Positions 17,869 to 27,811 are shown, counted from the stretch's first letter. The stretch is 64,000 nucleotides of DNA from Candidatus Planktophila dulcis (GCF_002288225.1 NZ_CP016777.1:186001-250000), one strand, 5' to 3'. The notes: a model not told the origin generated them from the letters alone. Translations and numbers: made by a program.

Positions 17869-18807
17869 ATGAAAGACTTATTGCGCACTGAGCACCTTTC
17901 CCGTGCTGATGTCGACCTACTGCTCGATACAGCTGCTGACTTCGCATCAAAGCCGCTCCGCTCCAACACAGCGTTAAGCAATAAGACTGTCGCAATTTAT
18001 ATGACCAAACCTTCAACACGTACCCGTCTAGCCTCTGAAACTGCAGTAGCGCACCTAGGTGGAACTCCAATTTTTATCCGTGGTGATGATCTACAACTAG
18101 GTCGCGGTGAAACTATTGCCGATACTGCAAAAATTATTAGCGGATTCTGCGATGCACTCATTATTCGAACATTTAAGCAATCTGATGTGGATGAACTGGG
18201 TGCGCAATCTTCAATTCCTGTAATCAATGGCCTGACCGATGATGATCACCCAACACAGTTGTTGGCAGATTGGGTCACCATCCGAGAAAACTTCGGCAAG
18301 GACATCAAAGGTCGCAAGTTTGTCTATCTTGGCGATGGAAACAATATGACTCACGCATGGTTGATCATGGGCGCAATCATGGGAGCCCATGTTGTTGCTG
18401 CAACTCCTGATGGCAAGTGGGCACCTGATGCAGCCATAGTTGCAAAGGCGAAAGCGATTGCAACAAAGAGCGGTGCAACGATTGAAGTAACAACAGATGC
18501 AGAAGCCGCCGCAAAGGGTGCATCAGTTCTCTATACCGATGTCTGGATGTCGATGGGTGATCCTGAAGCGGAGCGAGCTGAGAAGATGAAAGCACTTGCA
18601 CCATATGCAGTGACAGAAAATCTCATGAAACTTACTGAGAAAGATTCCATCTTTATGCATTGTCTTCCTGCGCATCGTGGCGAAGAAGTTGAGGCGTCTG
18701 TCATCGATGGCCCGAAGTCGGTCATCTGGCGAGAGGCCTATCACCGCCGCACAACCATTCAAGCTCTGCTCTATCACTTAACTCGCGGTGAACTTAAGGG
18801 AAATTAA
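17869..18807 (+). CDS. argF: Ornithine carbamoyltransferase
   Basis: A 312-aa enzyme joining ornithine and carbamoyl phosphate to give citrulline in arginine biosynthesis. The carbamoyl-phosphate site PSTRTR is at residues 48-53, the ornithine-loop segment DDDHPTQLLADW near 124-135, and the catalytic HCLPAHRG begins at His264. It stands alone here rather than in an arg operon and has a leaderless promoter. Anabolic rather than catabolic use is inferred, since no arcA or arcC is nearby. Confidence 0.96.
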   Translation: MKDLLRTEHLSRADVDLLLDTAADFASKPLRSNTALSNKTVAIYMTKPSTRTRLASETAVAHLGGTPIFIRGDDLQLGRGETIADTAKIISGFCDALIIRTFKQSDVDELGAQSSIPVINGLTDDDHPTQLLADWVTIRENFGKDIKGRKFVYLGDGNNMTHAWLIMGAIMGAHVVAATPDGKWAPDAAIVAKAKAIATKSGATIEVTTDAEAAAKGASVLYTDVWMSMGDPEAERAEKMKALAPYAVTENLMKLTEKDSIFMHCLPAHRGEEVEASVIDGPKSVIWREAYHRRTTIQALLYHLTRGELKGN

Positions 18808-18884
18808 CTCGAAATCAAGTAATTGAGTAGTGCCCCTCAGCAGAAACTGACGTAATTCACATAGCCTTCATGGCATTGACCCAC

Positions 18885-18890
18885 TACCTT
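18885..18890 (+). promoter_or_regulatory. -10 element for leaderless pntAA mRNA
   Basis: TACCTT ends 7 nt before the pntAA ATG. Confidence 0.5.
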
Positions 18891-18897
18891 TAGCCGC

Positions 18898-20043
18898 ATG
18901 AGAATTGCCGTTCCTAGAGAAATTAGAGATGGTGAGAAGCGCGTAGCGCTTGTGCCAGATGTCATCAACAAGTTGACCCGACTTGGCTATGAAGTGGTCA
19001 TTGAAGCTGGAGCAGGCGTTCATTCGCAGGCAACTGATGATCTCTACACTGCAGCAGGTGCCACAGTAAAGAGTGGCAATGTCATCAGCGATGCCGATGT
19101 AGTTCTCTCTGTTACATCACTGACACCAGCACAGATGGGTAGCCTGAAGAAAGGCGCCGTCACAATCTCTTTTTTGTCCCCTGTCACCGGAACTGATTCA
19201 ATCGATGCAGCAGCAAGTGCGGGAGTGACTGCATTTTCACTCGAACTTGTTCCACGTATTTCACGTGCACAATCAATGGATGCACTCACTTCGCAAGCTC
19301 TCTGTGCTGGATATCGCGCAGCACTTGTTGGCGCAGAACTTTCACCACGATTCTTTCCCATGTTGATGACAGCTGCAGGAACAGTGACACCAGCACAGGT
19401 ATTGGTTCTCGGTGCAGGAGTTGCAGGGCTGCAAGCAATTGCAACAGCTCGCAGACTCGGTGGAGTCGTTAGCGCTTACGACGTTCGCCCTTCATCTGCT
19501 GATGAAGTTAAATCAATGGGTGCAACATTTATCAACCTTGAACTTGAAGCGCTCGAAGGCGCTGGCGGCTATGCACGCGAGATGACTGAGGAGCGGGCTG
19601 CAAAGCAACGCGAACTTCTAACTCCTTACATCGCCAAATCACACCTTGTCATTACTACTGCAGCAGTTCCTGGTCGCACAGCGCCACGATTGATGACAGC
19701 GCAGATGGTTGATGCGATGGAAGCTGGAACAATCATCGTTGACCTTGCTGCTGAAACAGGTGGAAACGTTGAAGGTTCTAAGCCTGGCGAGATTGTTGTT
19801 ACAGCAAAGGGAGTTCAGATCTGGGGCGGTAAAGATGTCCCTAGCCAACTCCCATTCCACGCTTCTAGCCTGTATTCACGAAACGTCGTCAACCTACTGA
19901 CGTTAATGACCACTCCAAGTAAAGATGGAGCACCGGTTTCGCTCAATATTGATTTCACTGATGAAATCATTGATAAGTCAGCAACAACTCATGGCGGTGC
20001 AAAGCACACACCAGGTGCGAGCGAGAAAGGCGGTGCAAAGTAA
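18898..20043 (+). CDS. pntAA: NAD(P) transhydrogenase, alpha subunit part 1 (NAD-binding domain dI)
   Basis: A 381-aa soluble NAD(H)-binding domain I of proton-translocating transhydrogenase. It begins with the alanine-dehydrogenase/PNT N-terminal form MRIAVPREIRDGEKRVALVPD, carries the Rossmann motif VLGAGVAGLQAIATARRLG (near 170), and ends in a flexible Ala/Gly tail (HGGAKHTPGASEKGGAK). The complex uses the proton gradient to reduce NADP with NADH. Its stop overlaps the start of pntAB (TAATG), and the three pnt genes form one operon. Confidence 0.96.
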   Translation: MRIAVPREIRDGEKRVALVPDVINKLTRLGYEVVIEAGAGVHSQATDDLYTAAGATVKSGNVISDADVVLSVTSLTPAQMGSLKKGAVTISFLSPVTGTDSIDAAASAGVTAFSLELVPRISRAQSMDALTSQALCAGYRAALVGAELSPRFFPMLMTAAGTVTPAQVLVLGAGVAGLQAIATARRLGGVVSAYDVRPSSADEVKSMGATFINLELEALEGAGGYAREMTEERAAKQRELLTPYIAKSHLVITTAAVPGRTAPRLMTAQMVDAMEAGTIIVDLAAETGGNVEGSKPGEIVVTAKGVQIWGGKDVPSQLPFHASSLYSRNVVNLLTLMTTPSKDGAPVSLNIDFTDEIIDKSATTHGGAKHTPGASEKGGAK

Positions 20044-20345
20044 TGGATGCAATCGCAATCATTTCCATCTTCGTTCTCGCAGTATTTGTGGGATTTGAAG
20101 TTGTATCAAAAGTTTCTTCAACTCTCCACACGCCTCTAATGTCAGGTGCTAATGCTATTCACGGCGTGATCCTTGTGGGCGCAATCATTGTTGCCGATCA
20201 CAGTGAGACCAATCTAGAACTTGGGCTTTCACTTGCTGCAATTGTTCTTGCCACCATCAATATGGTCGGAGGATTTGTAGTGACCGACCGAATGCTCGAA
20301 ATGTTTAAGCCGAAGAAGTCTGCAGATAAGGGAGGCGAAAAATGA
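20043..20345 (+). CDS. pntAB: NAD(P) transhydrogenase, alpha subunit part 2 (membrane)
   Basis: A 100-aa membrane segment of transhydrogenase domain II with three hydrophobic helices and the conserved stretch TLHTPLMSGANAIHGVILVGAI, found at the start of the proton channel. The tail (MFKPKKSADKGGEK) is basic and cytoplasmic. Starts inside the pntAA stop codon and overlaps pntB by 4 nt. Confidence 0.95.
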   Translation: MDAIAIISIFVLAVFVGFEVVSKVSSTLHTPLMSGANAIHGVILVGAIIVADHSETNLELGLSLAAIVLATINMVGGFVVTDRMLEMFKPKKSADKGGEK

Positions 20346-21751
20346 GTAGCACTCTCTATAGCTTGATCGGCCTCGGGGCAGGCGTTGCCTTTATCTTGGC
20401 CCTTAAAGGTCTATCTCACCCAAAGACGGCACGTCGCGGAAATCTCATCGGGGCATTCGGTGCAACTGTTGCAACTCTCTCAGTATTTCTCTATGTCACT
20501 CCATCACATGGGGAAGAAGTTGGTCACTCACTTCCACTACATAACTTCTGGTGGATTCTTGGTGCAATACTTGTAGGTCTCATCATTGGTGTTCCTGCTG
20601 CACGTAAGGTCGAAATGACACAGATGCCGCAACTTGTTGCACTCTTTAACGGAGTTGGTGGCGGTGCAGCTGCCCTCGTTGCAATCGTTGAATATCTCAA
20701 CCTTGGCGCTGAGGCGACAACCGCAGAAGTCATCTTTACCGTATTCACTGTTGTCGTTGGTTGCGTCTCTTTCAGCGGATCAATCATCACCTTTATGAAG
20801 CTTCAAGAGTTGATGACTACTCGTCCTGTTGTATTCCCAGGTGGACGTTTCCTCATTGCAGGAACACTCGTTGCAGTGCTTGGTGTATCTGTCTGGGTTG
20901 TTGCAGCTCTGGGCACAACTCCACTTCTAGTGCTTGCAGTGCTCTCACTTATCTTTGGTGTGCTCTTTGTGCTTCCAGTTGGTGGTGCAGATGTGCCGAT
21001 TGTTATCTCACTTCTTAACGCATTCACAGGTCTTACCGTTGCGGCAAGTGGTTATGTACTCTCATCAACGCTTCTGATCATCGCAGGAACACTGGTCGGT
21101 GCATCAGGCACTATCTTGACTCGCTTGATGGCAGAGGCCATGGGTCGTTCTCTCTTTGGAACTCTCTTCGGTGCATTTACTGCAAAGCCACAAGCTGTGT
21201 CAGATTCAGCGGAGGAACGTCCAGTACGTTCAGGTTCTGCTGATGACGTTGCAATTCTTCTTAACTACGCTCGTCGCGTCGTTATCGTTCCTGGCTTTGG
21301 TCTTGCCGTTGCGCAAGCGCAACACACTGTCCGCGAACTCGCTGATTTGATGATCTCTAAGGGCATTGATGTGGCCTATGGAATTCACCCAGTTGCAGGA
21401 CGTATGCCAGGACATATGAACGTTCTTCTTGCTGAAGCAAATGTTCCTTATGATCAATTAGCTGAGATGGATGAAGTAAATCCAACATTCGGTCAGACTG
21501 ATGTTGCAATCGTTATTGGTGCAAACGACGTTGTGAACCCTGCAGCGCAGACAACTCCGGGATGTCCTATCTATGGCATGCCAATTCTTGAAGTAAATAA
21601 CGCAGCGAACATCATCTTCTTAAAGCGTTCTATGCGTCCAGGATTTGCAGGTATTGAGAATGAACTTCTCTATGACCCAAAGACAATGTTGCTCTTTGGT
21701 GATGCAAAGGCATCACTGACAAAGGTTGTCTCTGCGCTTAAAGCTCTTTAA
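20342..21751 (+). CDS. pntB: NAD(P) transhydrogenase subunit beta
   Basis: A 469-aa subunit with an N-terminal membrane part (about residues 1-265, eight or more helices, including PQLVALFNGVGGGAAALVA) and a C-terminal NADP-binding domain III (VVIVPGFGLAVAQAQHTVRELA, IHPVAGRMPGHMNVLLAEANVPYD, IGANDVVNPAA, RSMRPGFAGIEN). Completes a three-gene transhydrogenase operon. It would supply NADPH at the cost of the proton gradient that rhodopsin and respiration generate. Its stop overlaps that of the convergent VOC gene by 4 nt. Confidence 0.96.
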   Translation: MSSTLYSLIGLGAGVAFILALKGLSHPKTARRGNLIGAFGATVATLSVFLYVTPSHGEEVGHSLPLHNFWWILGAILVGLIIGVPAARKVEMTQMPQLVALFNGVGGGAAALVAIVEYLNLGAEATTAEVIFTVFTVVVGCVSFSGSIITFMKLQELMTTRPVVFPGGRFLIAGTLVAVLGVSVWVVAALGTTPLLVLAVLSLIFGVLFVLPVGGADVPIVISLLNAFTGLTVAASGYVLSSTLLIIAGTLVGASGTILTRLMAEAMGRSLFGTLFGAFTAKPQAVSDSAEERPVRSGSADDVAILLNYARRVVIVPGFGLAVAQAQHTVRELADLMISKGIDVAYGIHPVAGRMPGHMNVLLAEANVPYDQLAEMDEVNPTFGQTDVAIVIGANDVVNPAAQTTPGCPIYGMPILEVNNAANIIFLKRSMRPGFAGIENELLYDPKTMLLFGDAKASLTKVVSALKAL

Positions 21752-22128
21752 TTCGGACGAGCGCTCAGGACGCAGAACTCATTGCCTTCGGGATCTGCCA
21801 TGACTACCCAAGTACATGTTGGTTCTGCTGACTGACCGATATCAACTCTCTTTGCGCCGAGCGATTCGAGGCGGGCAACCTCTGTATCTTGATTATCTGG
21901 GCGCAGATCTAAGTGCAATCTATTCTTGACGTTCTTCACGGATGCATTCTTCAAGAAGAGAATGTCAGGAAAGCCAGTGTTCTTTGGATCTCCTAGCTCG
22001 CGTTCAATCCAGACTTCAACATCATTTATATCTTCGCCTATTTTCCAGCCAAGTGCCTCAGCCCAGAATTGAGCCAGCGCTAACGGATCACGGGCATCCA
22101 CAGTGATGCATTGAAGTCTGAGAGCCAT
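21748..22128 (-). CDS. VOC family (glyoxalase-like) protein
   Basis: A 126-aa protein of two vicinal-oxygen-chelate half-modules: ITVDARDPLALAQFWAEALGW at the start and NRLHLDLRP with WVVMADPEGNEFCVL at the end. His in LHLDL and Glu in GNEFC are the expected metal ligands. The substrate is unknown; this glyoxalase-like subgroup is widespread and mostly uncharacterised. It has its own leaderless-type promoter, GATAAT at 22136-22141 (minus strand), 7 nt upstream. Confidence 0.82.
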   Translation of the reverse strand: MALRLQCITVDARDPLALAQFWAEALGWKIGEDINDVEVWIERELGDPKNTGFPDILFLKNASVKNVKNRLHLDLRPDNQDTEVARLESLGAKRVDIGQSAEPTCTWVVMADPEGNEFCVLSARPN

Positions 22129-22135
22129 GCAGGAA

Positions 22136-22141
22136 ATTATC
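22136..22141 (-). promoter_or_regulatory. -10 element for the VOC gene
   Basis: GATAAT on the minus strand, 7 nt before the ATG at 22128, overlapping the pirin stop region. Confidence 0.4.
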
Positions 22142-23180
22142 CCTCTTGAAGATCAGTAGGAGCGTTATGCACATCAAGGATGTCGCCGGATAACTTATCT
22201 GTGCGATTGAGGGGCTTCTTCGCATCCTCTTTATAGATCGCAGGAATTGATCCGAGCAGACCTTTTTGGAAATCTTCAAATGCTTGCATTACTTCAACCT
22301 TGGTATTCATAACGAATGGGCCCATCCATGCAACAGGTTCCTTGATTGGTTGGCCACCAAGAATGAAGAGTTCAAGGTTTGGTGAACGTGACTCTTGCTG
22401 ATTTGCAGCACGTACAACAATTGTGTCTCCATCTCCGAAGACAGTGAGCTGACCCATTGAAACTGGACGCTGTTCGTCACCAACAAATCCATGTCCTGAC
22501 ATTGTGTATACAAGTGCGTTGTAATCCTTGCGCCATGGAAGGCGAAGTTCTGCACCAGGTGCAACAGTTGCGTGAATCAATGTAATCGGTGTCTGTGTTG
22601 TGCCAGGGCCAACATGTCCATCTAGTTCACCAGCGATGATGCGGATGAGTGATCCACCATCAGTGGAAGAAAGTAGCGCAACATCGTTTGCGCGAACATC
22701 CTGATAGGCAGGAGGTGACCACTTCTTACTTGCGGGAAGATTTACCCATAGTTGGAATCCGTGAAATAAGCCACCAGACATCACAAGATGTTCTGGGGGA
22801 GTTTCGATGTGAAGAATTCCACCACCGGCTGTCATCCACTGAGTATCACCATCAGTGATTGTTCCGCCGCCACCATTGGAATCTTTGTGATCGAAGATGC
22901 CATCAATAATGTATGTAACTGTTTCAAAACCGCGATGTGGGTGCCAAGGAGTTCCCTTTGGTTCACCTGGTGCGTATTCCACTTCACCCATTTGATCTAA
23001 GTGAATGAATGGATCAAGTTCTGCTAAATCAACACCAGCAAATGCGCGACGAACTGGAAAGCCTTCACCTTCAAAACCTTGCGGAGCAGTTGTGATGCTC
23101 TTTACGCGTCGCGCGCGTAGCGTTGTTGCATCGCTAATGCGCGCAAGGATGGTGATGTCACTGACTGTTACTGCTGGCAC
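22137..23180 (-). CDS. Pirin family protein
   Basis: A 347-aa bicupin of the pirin family. The N-terminal cupin shows DPFIHLDQMGEVEY and PHRGFETVTYIIDG, with the metal-binding His residues, and QWMTAGGGILHIETPP. The C-terminal cupin follows (LFILGGQPIKEPVAWMGPFVMN). Some pirins are quercetinases and some act as redox-linked regulators; the role here is unknown. It starts at GTG with a good AAGGAG site upstream and is slightly longer than most pirins because of a C-terminal extension. Confidence 0.88.
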   Translation of the reverse strand: MPAVTVSDITILARISDATTLRARRVKSITTAPQGFEGEGFPVRRAFAGVDLAELDPFIHLDQMGEVEYAPGEPKGTPWHPHRGFETVTYIIDGIFDHKDSNGGGGTITDGDTQWMTAGGGILHIETPPEHLVMSGGLFHGFQLWVNLPASKKWSPPAYQDVRANDVALLSSTDGGSLIRIIAGELDGHVGPGTTQTPITLIHATVAPGAELRLPWRKDYNALVYTMSGHGFVGDEQRPVSMGQLTVFGDGDTIVVRAANQQESRSPNLELFILGGQPIKEPVAWMGPFVMNTKVEVMQAFEDFQKGLLGSIPAIYKEDAKKPLNRTDKLSGDILDVHNAPTDLQEG

Positions 23181-23302
23181 TTATGACTCCTTTTTCACTT
23201 AGCTGAAATCTAGTTGAACTTTCAACTAGTCGCAACTTGTAGGGAAATCTCTAGTGAGCGCGCTTGATTGATTGGGGAATTCTACGTAGCGGAAAGGCTG
23301 AG

Positions 23303-23308
23303 TAGAAT
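23303..23308 (+). promoter_or_regulatory. -10 element for leaderless trhO mRNA
   Basis: TAGAAT ends 6 nt before the GTG at 23315, supporting a leaderless mRNA with a GTG start. Confidence 0.5.
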
Positions 23309-23314
23309 GAAGGC

Positions 23315-24238
23315 GTGAACAAGCACGCGCCCAAGTTAAATAAGGTGATTCTGTACTACATCTTTACCCCAATCACCGATCCTGACGCTGTGCTGCTCTG
23401 GCAGCAAAATCTCTGCCAATCCCTGAATCTCAAGGGACGCATCCTGATTTCCAAACACGGGATAAACGGAACTGTGGGCGGGGAGATGGCCGATGTGAAG
23501 AGGTATGTGCGCGAAACACGCCGCTATGCAGGCTTTAAGAAGATTACATTTAAATGGTCAGATGGAACGGGTAATGAATTCCCTCGACTTCGTGTTGTCG
23601 TCAAGGACGAACTTGTTGCTTTTGGAAGTCCAGGTGAAATTGAAGTCGATGAAAATGGGGTTATTGGTGGCGGTGTGCATCTTCGACCAGAACAGGTTGA
23701 AGAGCTCGTGAAAGAGCGCGGAGATGAAGTTGTCTTCTTTGATGGCCGCAATGCTTACGAGGCGAAAATCGGGAAGTTTAAGAACGCAATTGTTCCTGAC
23801 GTTGATTCATCGCGTGATTTCATCCGTGAAATTGAGAGTGGCAAGTACGACCACATTAAAGATAAACCCGTCGTTACATACTGCACTGGCGGTATCCGCT
23901 GTGAGATTTTATCTGCTGTCATGAAAAAGCGTGGATTTAACGAGGTCTATCAAATCGATGGTGGCATTGTGAAATATGGAGAACGCTTTGGCGATGAAGC
24001 AAATTGGGAAGGTTCCCTCTATATCTTTGATGATCGCATGGCGATGGATTTCAGCGATAAGGCAAAGGTCATCGGTGAATGCGATAAGTGCAGTGCACCA
24101 ACGAGGGATTTCCGTAATTGCAATACCGCTTCATGTCACCAACTAATCCTTCTCTGTGATTCATGTGCATTGCTATCTTCAAACTTGAGCTGCACGCATG
24201 ACCAATCACGCGCGCATGATTCCGAACTCGTTGGCTAA
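23315..24238 (+). CDS. trhO: Rhodanese-domain tRNA uridine hydroxylase family (TrhO/UPF0176)
   Basis: A 307-aa protein with an N-terminal acylphosphatase-like/UPF0176 domain (KGRILISKHGINGTVGG) and a rhodanese domain with the catalytic loop CTGGIRCE (near residue 190), followed by YQIDGGIVKYGE and DDRMAMDF. A Cys-rich C terminus (CDKCSAPTRDFRNC, CHQLILLCDSC) may bind zinc. The family installs 5-hydroxyuridine at tRNA position 34. GTG start, leaderless promoter. Confidence 0.92.
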   Translation: MNKHAPKLNKVILYYIFTPITDPDAVLLWQQNLCQSLNLKGRILISKHGINGTVGGEMADVKRYVRETRRYAGFKKITFKWSDGTGNEFPRLRVVVKDELVAFGSPGEIEVDENGVIGGGVHLRPEQVEELVKERGDEVVFFDGRNAYEAKIGKFKNAIVPDVDSSRDFIREIESGKYDHIKDKPVVTYCTGGIRCEILSAVMKKRGFNEVYQIDGGIVKYGERFGDEANWEGSLYIFDDRMAMDFSDKAKVIGECDKCSAPTRDFRNCNTASCHQLILLCDSCALLSSNLSCTHDQSRAHDSELVG

Positions 24239-24244
24239 CCTCAC

Positions 24245-24820
24245 ATGATTTGGTGGCCGACAGAGATTCCTACTCTGCAATATGGACTTGTGACACTTCG
24301 CCCAAGTGAAGAAAAAGATATCGACTCAGTATTTAACGCCTGCCAAGATCCGCTCATCCCTGCATTCACCACGGTTCCTGCAGCGTACACAATCGACCAT
24401 GCAATTGATTTTGTGCGATCTGACCCATTTAGCTTTGCCGAACGTCGAGAATTTCGCTTTGTCATTGATTATGGCAACGGCGATGATGTGAAATTTGCTG
24501 GAGTCATCTCTCTACACACCATTAACATCAAGAATCACACTGCTGAAATTGGTTACTGGCTAGAGAAGTCGATGCGCGGCAAAGGTATCGGCACAATCGC
24601 GGCAAAGATGATTACTGATTACGGTTTCAAGACTCTTGGATTTCGACGCATTGATGGCCTTGCAGATGTCGACAACACGGCTTCACAGAAACTTCTCACA
24701 AGTGCGGGGTATCAAAAGGAAGGAATATTGCGCAACAAGGTCACACGTGATGATGGACGGCAGATTGATATGGCACTCTTTGCAACGACTGATCTCACCT
24801 GGAAACCGCTAGATAACTAG
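24245..24820 (+). CDS. GNAT family N-acetyltransferase (RimJ/RimL-like)
   Basis: A 191-aa GNAT enzyme. It has the typical order: YGLVTLRPSEEKDIDSVFNACQ at the N terminus, AEIGYWLEKSMRGKGIGTIAAKMI containing the acetyl-CoA binding motif (RGKGIG), then RIDGLADVDNTASQKLLTSAGYQKEGILR. This last block is typical of the RimJ/RimL group that acetylates proteins. Target unknown. It lies 6 nt after trhO and is probably co-transcribed. Confidence 0.85.
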   Translation: MIWWPTEIPTLQYGLVTLRPSEEKDIDSVFNACQDPLIPAFTTVPAAYTIDHAIDFVRSDPFSFAERREFRFVIDYGNGDDVKFAGVISLHTINIKNHTAEIGYWLEKSMRGKGIGTIAAKMITDYGFKTLGFRRIDGLADVDNTASQKLLTSAGYQKEGILRNKVTRDDGRQIDMALFATTDLTWKPLDN

Positions 24821-24854
24821 TGGTGGCCATCTAGCAATATTTGAGAGGAACGCG

Positions 24855-25160
24855 ATGGAGTCTCTTGCCCTCATTGTCTCTCTCATGATTGGCAACATTC
24901 TCTTCTCTGGTCCATTTGCTCTCCTCTTAACGCTGCCAAGAATCCGCGCCATCAGCACTGGTATCCCATTTCTCATTTTCCGACGTCTGGCGATGGGAAC
25001 TTCTGCGCTTACTGGAATCTTCTTAAGCGTCATCTTTCTTTTTAATGATCTTCAATTGATCGTTAAAGCGCTTTCACTGCTCTGTATTGGGACACATTTG
25101 TGGGCTGCAGATCGCGAGTATGGGAAGTTCATTTCATCAAGGCTTCGTCGCAATGGTTAA
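24855..25160 (+). CDS. Hypothetical small membrane protein
   Basis: A 101-aa protein with three hydrophobic segments (SLALIVSLMIGNILFSGPFALLLTL, MGTSALTGIFLSVIFLF, LIVKALSLLCIGTHLW) and a basic tail (SSRLRRNG). A GAGAGGAACG ribosome-binding site precedes the ATG. No recognised family. Its end overlaps the start of the GH18 gene by 8 nt, so it may help deliver or regulate that secreted protein; this is inference. Confidence 0.65.
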   Translation: MESLALIVSLMIGNILFSGPFALLLTLPRIRAISTGIPFLIFRRLAMGTSALTGIFLSVIFLFNDLQLIVKALSLLCIGTHLWAADREYGKFISSRLRRNG

Positions 25161-26919
25161 GACCCAGAGAAAGTTCATTGTTGTTGCAGTTGCAACGCTC
25201 TTCTTGTCCCTGATATCTACTCCAATCAGCACAGCAGATAACCCTCCCCGCAAAATTATGACTGGCTGGGTTCCGTATTACTCAATGAAGACTGCATTAC
25301 CTGATGTTCTCAATAACATCGATCTCATCAAAGAGGTGATGCCATTTTGGTACACACTCAAATTTGATGGCAAAGCAAAAGCTGCTGTTGTCACCGATCT
25401 CTATGCGCCAGCTAACCCCAGTGTTCCAATCTCTGAACCTCTTACTGCGATGCGCAATGCAGGATTATCTATCATCCCCACAATTACTGATGGGACGGAC
25501 AAATTAGTTCTAGCGGGTTTGCTGAAGAATCCAGCATCTCGTACTCAAGTCGTTTCAGCAATTATGAATTTAGTGCGAGCCAACAATTACGACGGTATCG
25601 ATATCGATTTTGAAGGGTTTGCCTTTGTTGATGGAAACTCAACTTGGACAAGCACGGCACCATCCTGGGTCGCATTCATCAAGGAGTTAAGTATTGCCTT
25701 ACGCGCAGAGAAGAAGCTCCTGTCGGTGTCTACCCCGTATGTGCTTAATCCAAATGAGGCGCAGAAGGGCTATTTCGTCTATGCGTGGGCAGCGATTGCA
25801 TCATCAATCGATAAGTTGCGAATCATGACGTATGACTATTCGGTTTCAAAGGTTGGTCCAATGGGACCAATCACATGGGCAGAGAGAACGGTTCAGTATG
25901 CAGTCTCAGTCATGCCTGCATCCAAAGTTTTTGTTGGCGTGCCTGGTTATGGACGAGATTGGGTAACTGCCGTCACCGGCGTTTGCCCAGCAAATGTTGT
26001 GAATTCAGTCAAGCCCGGTGCCAAGGCAGCAACGTTTGTAATGCGTGATGCAGTTGCACTTGCTGCAACTTATGGAACCGTCCCAAGGTATGACGAGAAA
26101 TTTGGTGAGATGACTTTCTCGTATCAGAAGGTTTACAACGGAACTACTGCAACTGGTTTAGCAACCTCATGCACGGCATCTCGCACCGCTTGGTATCAGG
26201 ATGCGCGTGGCTGGGCGCTACGGGCAGCACTTGTTACTAAATATCGTATTGGTGGAATTACTGCGTGGACTTTTGGAATGGAAGAACCACTTGCGATGGA
26301 ATCAATTCGCCAAGTTGCCAAAGAGATAGCGCCAGATCAAGTAGCCGTAACAGCTGCTATCGATAATTCAACGATTGACTACGGAAATCCAATCACGGTG
26401 ACTGCAACATTTACTATTAAAGATAAATCCCCAGTGGCCGGAGTACCAGTACGGATCGAAGGAAAATCTGCTGGAGATACTAATTGGCGCACTTTAGCCA
26501 CTGTCACAACTGGCATTGATGGAAAAATTGAAAAAGCTGTATTAGTTGGAAAATCAACAGCCGTGCGCGTCTATTCAGATTCGACATGGGAGCGCACCGA
26601 AGGTGCAAGCTCTGAGTTCCCAATCGTGGTTAATCGACTTCTTGTTATCAGCGCACCGGGAACTGCGAAGTCTTCTGTGGCCAAGGTAATCACAGGAAAT
26701 ATTCGACCTCGGATTGCAGGAGCATCAGTTCAACTTGAAAAGCTGGTTGGAAAAGAGTGGAAACCACTGGATGTAGCGGTTCTAACCGATGCTCAAGGAA
26801 ACTTCTCACTCAACCTTTCTGGTCAAACACGAGGCGTAAGTTCCTTCCGCATCTCAGTCGCTGCAGATTCACTATGGAGTGCTGTCTTAAGCCCTATCTT
26901 TAATATCATTATCCGATGA
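25153..26919 (+). CDS. Secreted glycoside hydrolase family 18 protein with Ig-like repeats
   Basis: A 588-aa protein. The start at 25153 gives a signal peptide ([30 protein letters not shown]); the longer frame to 25087 would bury it. The GH18 barrel spans about 30-390, with the catalytic DGIDIDFE motif at 147-154 (catalytic Glu154), RIMTYDYSV and GVPGYGRDW. Two Ig-like/Big repeats follow (about 395-490 and 495-588). The catalytic domain most resembles spore-cortex/peptidoglycan-type and chitinase-like GH18 enzymes; the substrate (chitin, peptidoglycan or other GlcNAc polymer) is not determined. The stop overlaps the clpS start. Confidence 0.88.
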   Translation: MVKTQRKFIVVAVATLFLSLISTPISTADNPPRKIMTGWVPYYSMKTALPDVLNNIDLIKEVMPFWYTLKFDGKAKAAVVTDLYAPANPSVPISEPLTAMRNAGLSIIPTITDGTDKLVLAGLLKNPASRTQVVSAIMNLVRANNYDGIDIDFEGFAFVDGNSTWTSTAPSWVAFIKELSIALRAEKKLLSVSTPYVLNPNEAQKGYFVYAWAAIASSIDKLRIMTYDYSVSKVGPMGPITWAERTVQYAVSVMPASKVFVGVPGYGRDWVTAVTGVCPANVVNSVKPGAKAATFVMRDAVALAATYGTVPRYDEKFGEMTFSYQKVYNGTTATGLATSCTASRTAWYQDARGWALRAALVTKYRIGGITAWTFGMEEPLAMESIRQVAKEIAPDQVAVTAAIDNSTIDYGNPITVTATFTIKDKSPVAGVPVRIEGKSAGDTNWRTLATVTTGIDGKIEKAVLVGKSTAVRVYSDSTWERTEGASSEFPIVVNRLLVISAPGTAKSSVAKVITGNIRPRIAGASVQLEKLVGKEWKPLDVAVLTDAQGNFSLNLSGQTRGVSSFRISVAADSLWSAVLSPIFNIIIR

Positions 26920-27212
26920 TGGTCAAGACCGCAGATAAGATTGAAGAAGAGATTCGTGCAATCTTTTCTAGCGATACACCCTGGGTCACAGTCGTCTGGG
27001 ATGACCCAGTAAATCTGCAGACCTATGTTGTCTATGTCTTTATGGAACTCTTTGGGTATTCCAAAGCACGCGCAACAGAGTTGATGCTGCAAGTGCATAA
27101 CGAGGGCAAAGCAATCGTCTCAACAGGCAGTAGAGAAGAGATGGAACATGATGTGGCTCGGCTTCATGAATATGGACTGTGGGCAACAATTCAACGCGGT
27201 GATCAGTTATGA
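26916..27212 (+). CDS. clpS: ATP-dependent Clp protease adaptor ClpS
   Basis: A 98-aa N-degron adaptor for ClpC/ClpP. The conserved core [31 protein letters not shown], with the DDP motif, is followed by [34 protein letters not shown]. It begins the actinobacterial clpS-DUF2017-mec-cysO-cysM-murI-rph-rdgB cluster, also known from mycobacteria. The first Met is at 26916 (overlapping the GH18 stop) or 26919. Confidence 0.94.
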   Translation: MMVKTADKIEEEIRAIFSSDTPWVTVVWDDPVNLQTYVVYVFMELFGYSKARATELMLQVHNEGKAIVSTGSREEMEHDVARLHEYGLWATIQRGDQL

Positions 27213-27799
27213 CAGCTACTGAAGGTTTTAGTCGCCATGGTGACCACTCTTATGTGGCTACCTTTGCCGATAGTGAGAAAGAGGTACTTCTAAATCTCTG
27301 CGAGCAGATCATCGAGTTGCTAGCTGAACGCCAAGACCATGGACATGAAGATCCACTTGCTGCGATGGTTGGAATCACCTCTCATGATTCTCCACCTGAA
27401 GATGAAGTTCTACATCGGCTTCTCCCAAATGCATATGCCGATGAGGTTGATGCTTCGGAATTTCGCAGATATACAGAGTCAACACTGCGCCAAAAGAAGC
27501 AAGCACATGCAATCTCTATGCGTATTCATCTGAAGTCTTCCGATGATGGGACTATCGATTTAGATCATGACAATGCAAATGCATGGCTAGGTGGAATTAA
27601 CGATATTCGTTTAGCCCTTGGAGTGAGATTGAAAGTTGAGAACAATTCGCATGAAGAGCTTGAGCTCTTATCTCCCGATGATCCTTTGCGTGGGGTTTAC
27701 GCTGTTTATACCTGGCTTGGCTGGCTTCAAGAGACTCTGCTTTCTGCACTGATTGATGATGCAGATGAAGATGAAGAATCTCAGCTCGGTAGTTCGTAA
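27209..27799 (+). CDS. DUF2017 family protein
   Basis: A 196-aa actinobacterial protein always seen after clpS. Visible features are [20 protein letters not shown] at the N terminus, the [27 protein letters not shown] segment, [18 protein letters not shown], and an acidic tail ([14 protein letters not shown]). Function unknown. Overlap with clpS (ATGA) implies coupled translation and possibly a partner role in Clp substrate handling. Confidence 0.88.
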   Translation: MTATEGFSRHGDHSYVATFADSEKEVLLNLCEQIIELLAERQDHGHEDPLAAMVGITSHDSPPEDEVLHRLLPNAYADEVDASEFRRYTESTLRQKKQAHAISMRIHLKSSDDGTIDLDHDNANAWLGGINDIRLALGVRLKVENNSHEELELLSPDDPLRGVYAVYTWLGWLQETLLSALIDDADEDEESQLGSS

Positions 27800-27811
27800 G
27801 TAATCTCTGTG

